In this document: in pieces, positions 60,934 to 64,000 of the stretch
How positions within the stretch are numbered: position 1 is the stretch's first letter
Layout of the letters: every line of letters begins with the position of its first letter
Assembly (NCBI RefSeq): GCF_026241095.1
Contig: NZ_JAPFGB010000031.1
Span: 1-64,000 of the forward strand
Source: Saccharopolyspora sp. NFXS83
GTDB lineage: Bacteria > Actinomycetota > Actinomycetes > Mycobacteriales > Pseudonocardiaceae
Direction of reading: 5' to 3'
Length of the DNA: 64,000 bases
The notes under the pieces: model-generated
The model's database searches: none
Told to the model about the DNA's origin: nothing
The model's input: the letters and a program-made list of their open reading frames with translations, nothing else
Made by a program: the position numbers and the translations under genes

Positions 60934-63165
60934 TCAGCTCTTCTCCAAGTAGCCCGCGCGGTCCTCGTCGACGACCTCCGCGACCATGCGCGCCAGGCCC
61001 GGATGCCGCCGCAATCCCGGATCGTCGGCGACGTAGCGCTGCGCCTCGTCCCGCGCTTCGGCGATGACGTCCTCGTCGCGCAGCAGCGACAGCATCTTCA
61101 GTCCCGACCGGCGCCCGGACTGTGCCTCGCCCAGCACGTCCCCTTCCCGCCGCAGCTCCAGGTCGAGCCGGGCCAGTTCGAAACCGTCCGTCGTGGAGGC
61201 CACCGCGTCCAGCCGCTCCCTGGTGGAGGTACCGCCCATGGCCTCGCTCACCAGCAGGCACAACCCCGGAGCCGAACCGCGCCCGACGCGCCCGCGCAGC
61301 TGGTGCAGCTGGCTCACCCCGAACCGGTCCGCGTCCATGATCACCATCACGGTCGCGTTCGGCACGTTCACGCCGACCTCGACCACGGTCGTGGCCACCA
61401 GCACGTCCAGCTTCCCGTCGGCGAAGCCGCGCATCACCGCGTCCTTGTCGTCGGCGGCCAGCCTGCCGTGCAGCACGCCGATCCGCAGCCGCTCCAACGG
61501 TCCCTGGCGCAGCCGCTCCGCCACGTCGAGCACGGCCAGCGGCGGGCGGCGCTCGTCGGAACCCGCGCCCGCGTCCTCCGGTTCCTCGACGCCGTCGTCG
61601 GTGCGCGGCTTCTTCCCGCCCTTCTTCGGCGGGTTCTGCTCGTCGTCGCCGATGCGCGGGCACACCACGTACACCTGGTGCCCGGCGGCGACCTCCTCCC
61701 GGACGCGTTCCCACGCGCGGTCCAGCCACGACGGCTTCTCCGCCACCGGCACCACGCTGGTGCTGATCGGCGAACGCCCGCTGGGCAGCTCGCGCAGCGC
61801 GGAGGTCTCCAGGTCGCCGTACACGGTCATCGCCACGGTCCGCGGGATCGGCGTCGCCGTCATCACGAGCACGTGCGGCGCGGATTCCGCCCCGCCGCGG
61901 GCCCGCAGCGCGTCCCGCTGCTCCACGCCGAACCGGTGCTGCTCGTCGACGACGACGAGGCCGAGGTCGGCGAACGACACCCGGTCCTGGATCAGCGCGT
62001 GGGTGCCGACGACGATGCCCGCCTCCCCCGAAGCCGCCTCCAGCAGCGCCTTCTTGCGCGCCGCGGCGGGCAGCGAACCGGTGAGCAGGGTGATCTTGGT
62101 GGACTGCTCCGCCGCGCCGAGCTGCCCCGCCGCGCCCAGATCGCCGAGCAGTTCCGCCAGCGAACGGGCGTGCTGGGACGCCAGCACCTCGGTAGGCGCC
62201 AGCATCGCGGCCTGCCTGCCCGCGTCCACCACCTGCAACATGCCGCGCAACGCCACGACGGTCTTGCCGGAGCCGACCTCGCCCTGCACCAGCCGGTTCA
62301 TCGGCTGCTCGGCGGCCAGGTCGGCGGCGATCTCGGTGCCGATCTCGGTCTGCCCCGCGGTGAGCTGGAACGGCAGCCTGCGGTCGAACTCCGCGAGCAG
62401 CCCGTCCTCGCGGCGCGGGCAGGACGGCGCCGGGTGTTCGTGCACCGTCTCGCGCAGCCGTGCGAGCACCAGTTGCACCGCCAGCGCCTCGTCCCACTTG
62501 AGCCGGTTCTGCGCGGCGGCGACCTCGCTCTGGTCCTGCGGCCGGTGGATCTTGCGCAGCGCCGTTTCCAGCCCCAGCAGATGATGTTCGGCGCGCAACG
62601 CCTCCGGCAGCGGATCGTCCGCGCCGTCCCAGGTGTCGAGGACCTGGCGCACGCAGCGGGAGATCGACCAGGACGGAAGTCCTTGCGCCGACGGGTAGAC
62701 CGGGATCAGCGCCGCCGCGAACTCCTCCGCCACCGAACCGGCCTGCTCCGCGTCCTCGCCGTCGAAGAGCTGGTACTCGGGGTGGGCGAGCTGGAACGAG
62801 CCCCGGTAGGCGGTGACCTTGCCTGCGAACATGCCCTGCCGTCCGGGCAGCAACTCCCGCTCCCGCCACGCCTGGTTGAAGAACGTGCAGGTCAGCGAGC
62901 GGTGCCCGTCGGTGATGCGGGCCTCGACGATGGTGCCGCGGCGGGATTTCATGGTCCGCTTCGAGACCCGTTCGACCTTCGCCAGCACCGTCACGTGCTC
63001 GTCGAGTTCCAGCCCGGCGATGGCGGTCAGCTCACCGCGTTCGGCGTAGCGGCGCGGATAATGGCGCAGCAGATCACCCACAGTGGACAGTCCGAGGGCC
63101 GATTCGAGCGCCTGCCCGGTCTTCGCGCCCAGCACCCGGTCGAGCCCCGTATCCGAAGTGGTCAT
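60934..63165 (-). CDS. recG: ATP-dependent DNA helicase RecG
   Basis: 743 residues. N-terminal wedge/OB domain (about 1-165), then helicase motifs: QGEVGSGKTVVA (I), APTEVLASQHA (Ia), VVDEQHRFGV (II, DEQH), VMTATPIPRT (III), and C-terminal VGVNVPNATVMVI and QLHQLRGRVGRG (VI). An acidic/basic insertion (PPKKGGKKPRTDDGVEEPED) at about 500-530 is not in short forms. It rescues stalled forks and processes Holliday junctions. Confidence 0.97.
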   Translation of the reverse strand: MTTSDTGLDRVLGAKTGQALESALGLSTVGDLLRHYPRRYAERGELTAIAGLELDEHVTVLAKVERVSKRTMKSRRGTIVEARITDGHRSLTCTFFNQAWRERELLPGRQGMFAGKVTAYRGSFQLAHPEYQLFDGEDAEQAGSVAEEFAAALIPVYPSAQGLPSWSISRCVRQVLDTWDGADDPLPEALRAEHHLLGLETALRKIHRPQDQSEVAAAQNRLKWDEALAVQLVLARLRETVHEHPAPSCPRREDGLLAEFDRRLPFQLTAGQTEIGTEIAADLAAEQPMNRLVQGEVGSGKTVVALRGMLQVVDAGRQAAMLAPTEVLASQHARSLAELLGDLGAAGQLGAAEQSTKITLLTGSLPAAARKKALLEAASGEAGIVVGTHALIQDRVSFADLGLVVVDEQHRFGVEQRDALRARGGAESAPHVLVMTATPIPRTVAMTVYGDLETSALRELPSGRSPISTSVVPVAEKPSWLDRAWERVREEVAAGHQVYVVCPRIGDDEQNPPKKGGKKPRTDDGVEEPEDAGAGSDERRPPLAVLDVAERLRQGPLERLRIGVLHGRLAADDKDAVMRGFADGKLDVLVATTVVEVGVNVPNATVMVIMDADRFGVSQLHQLRGRVGRGSAPGLCLLVSEAMGGTSTRERLDAVASTTDGFELARLDLELRREGDVLGEAQSGRRSGLKMLSLLRDEDVIAEARDEAQRYVADDPGLRRHPGLARMVAEVVDEDRAGYLEKS

Positions 63166-63284
63166 CCCGCCCTGCCCGTGTCGCCTGCTGTGCCGGTACC
63201 CGACTCGAAGTTATCGGACGAACGCGCCCCGCGGTCGGACCGGTTCACCGAATCGGCGCCGCGCCGGTGGTGCGAGTTCGCGCG

Positions 63285-64000
63285 CTACTCGACGCCCAGC
63301 AGCAATGCCGACGGCGAGCCGCCGGCCGGATAGCTGACGCACTCCACCTCCGGGCGGTGCTTCGCCAAGTACTCGACCAGCTCCGCCGACACCGGTTCCG
63401 GAGCGCCGTCGCCCGCCAGGACCGTCACCAGCTCGCCGCCCGCCGCGAGCATCCGGTCCACCAGATCCCGCGCCACCGCGAGGAAATCCCGCCCCATCAG
63501 CACGACCTCGCCGTCCACCAGCCCCAGCACGTCGCCGGGCACGCAGCGACCGGCCCACGTCAACGCCTCCGACTCGGCGATGCGCAGTTCGCCGCGCCGG
63601 GTCGCCGCCGCGGCCTCCGCCATCACCACCGCGTCGTCCGAGCTGCGGCGCGACGGGTCGTGCACGGCCAGCGCCGCCAAGCCCTGAGCCGGGGACGCGG
63701 TGGGAACGACGACGACGTCGCGGCCGTCCCGGACGGCGCGCTTCGCCGCCAGCTCGGCGAGTTCGGCGATCGCCTCGCCGTTGGGCAGCAGCACGACGTG
63801 CGCCGCGCGAGTCCGCTCGATCGCCGCGACCAGCTCCGCCACCGCGGGGTCCGCCGCGACCAGCTCGAACACCTCGGCACCCTCCGCGCGGAACAGCTCG
63901 GCGAGCTCGGCACCCGCGACGCAGGCCAGGATCGCGTGCCCCACCGGGTGCGCGGCGGTCTGGTCGGCGAACCGCTGCACCCGGATGCGGCTGGGCCTGC
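63285..64000 (-). CDS. DAK2/FakA-like kinase-domain protein, C-terminal part
   Basis: At least 238 residues, open at the right edge, so the N-terminal DhaL-type ATP-binding domain lies outside the window. The visible part matches the middle and C-terminal domains of DAK2/FakA-like proteins: GHAILACVAGAELAELFRAEGA, VVLLPNGEAIAELAELAA, VVVPTASPAQGLAAL and PGDVLGLVDGEVV. Homologues phosphorylate fatty acids with FakB partners in firmicutes; the substrate in actinobacteria is less clear. Location just upstream of recG is conserved. Confidence 0.88.
   Translation of the reverse strand, partial: RPSRIRVQRFADQTAAHPVGHAILACVAGAELAELFRAEGAEVFELVAADPAVAELVAAIERTRAAHVVLLPNGEAIAELAELAAKRAVRDGRDVVVVPTASPAQGLAALAVHDPSRRSSDDAVVMAEAAAATRRGELRIAESEALTWAGRCVPGDVLGLVDGEVVLMGRDFLAVARDLVDRMLAAGGELVTVLAGDGAPEPVSAELVEYLAKHRPEVECVSYPAGGSPSALLLGVE

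Overview
The window comes from a high-GC actinobacterium of the Pseudonocardiales type, most likely Saccharopolyspora or a close relative. The evidence is GC-rich codon use, frequent GTG starts, many 1-8 nt stop/start overlaps, DUF397/XRE gene sets, an EspG/PPE-like type VII secretion (T7SS) cluster, and a conserved backbone in mycobacterial order: glnB-amtB-ftsY-smc-acyP and mutM-rnc-rpmF-DUF177-sepIVA-coaD-rsmD-pyc-recG-DAK2. Genus assignment is inference.

Layout. 0-15 kb: nitrogen sensing and uptake (glnB, amtB), an MFS exporter, a secreted peptidoglycan-binding M15 peptidase, ftsY, an anmK plus sodium-symporter pair for cell-wall recycling, a Pro-rich membrane protein, a broken intradiol dioxygenase, smc and acyP. 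15-49 kb is an accessory block lying between acyP and mutM, genes that sit almost side by side in mycobacteria. It holds envelope proteins, one with an NBR1-like Ig domain; a sugar porter with a small-molecule kinase; a PPE/PE-like/EspG/DUF3558 set; a SseB/WXG100/T7SS-effector operon; three stacked DUF397 genes with their XRE regulator; the complete kdpFABCDE potassium system with an extra 27-residue membrane ORF; asnB; a two-component system; two GT39 mannosyltransferase-like paralogues flanking a GT2-GtrA protein; and a secreted alpha-galactosidase. 49-64 kb returns to backbone functions in DNA repair, ribosome and RNA maturation, septation, CoA synthesis, anaplerosis and recombination, with a secreted RNase Sa-like enzyme, an acetyltransferase and an L,D-transpeptidase between them.

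The most unusual signal is a modular repeat placed directly after the stop codons of four unrelated genes (EspG-like, asnB, sepIVA, L,D-transpeptidase), always in the same orientation relative to the gene. Three copies carry a 17-bp stem whose two arms change together between copies, so base pairing is conserved while sequence is not. Other points are GTnAC-n6-GTnAC (GlnR-like) boxes upstream of both amtB and asnB, a 1-3-2 copy-number ladder of the DUF397 motif in adjacent genes, and a small unnamed ORF translationally coupled to kdpF.

No tRNA, rRNA, CRISPR array, intact insertion sequence or replication origin was recognised.
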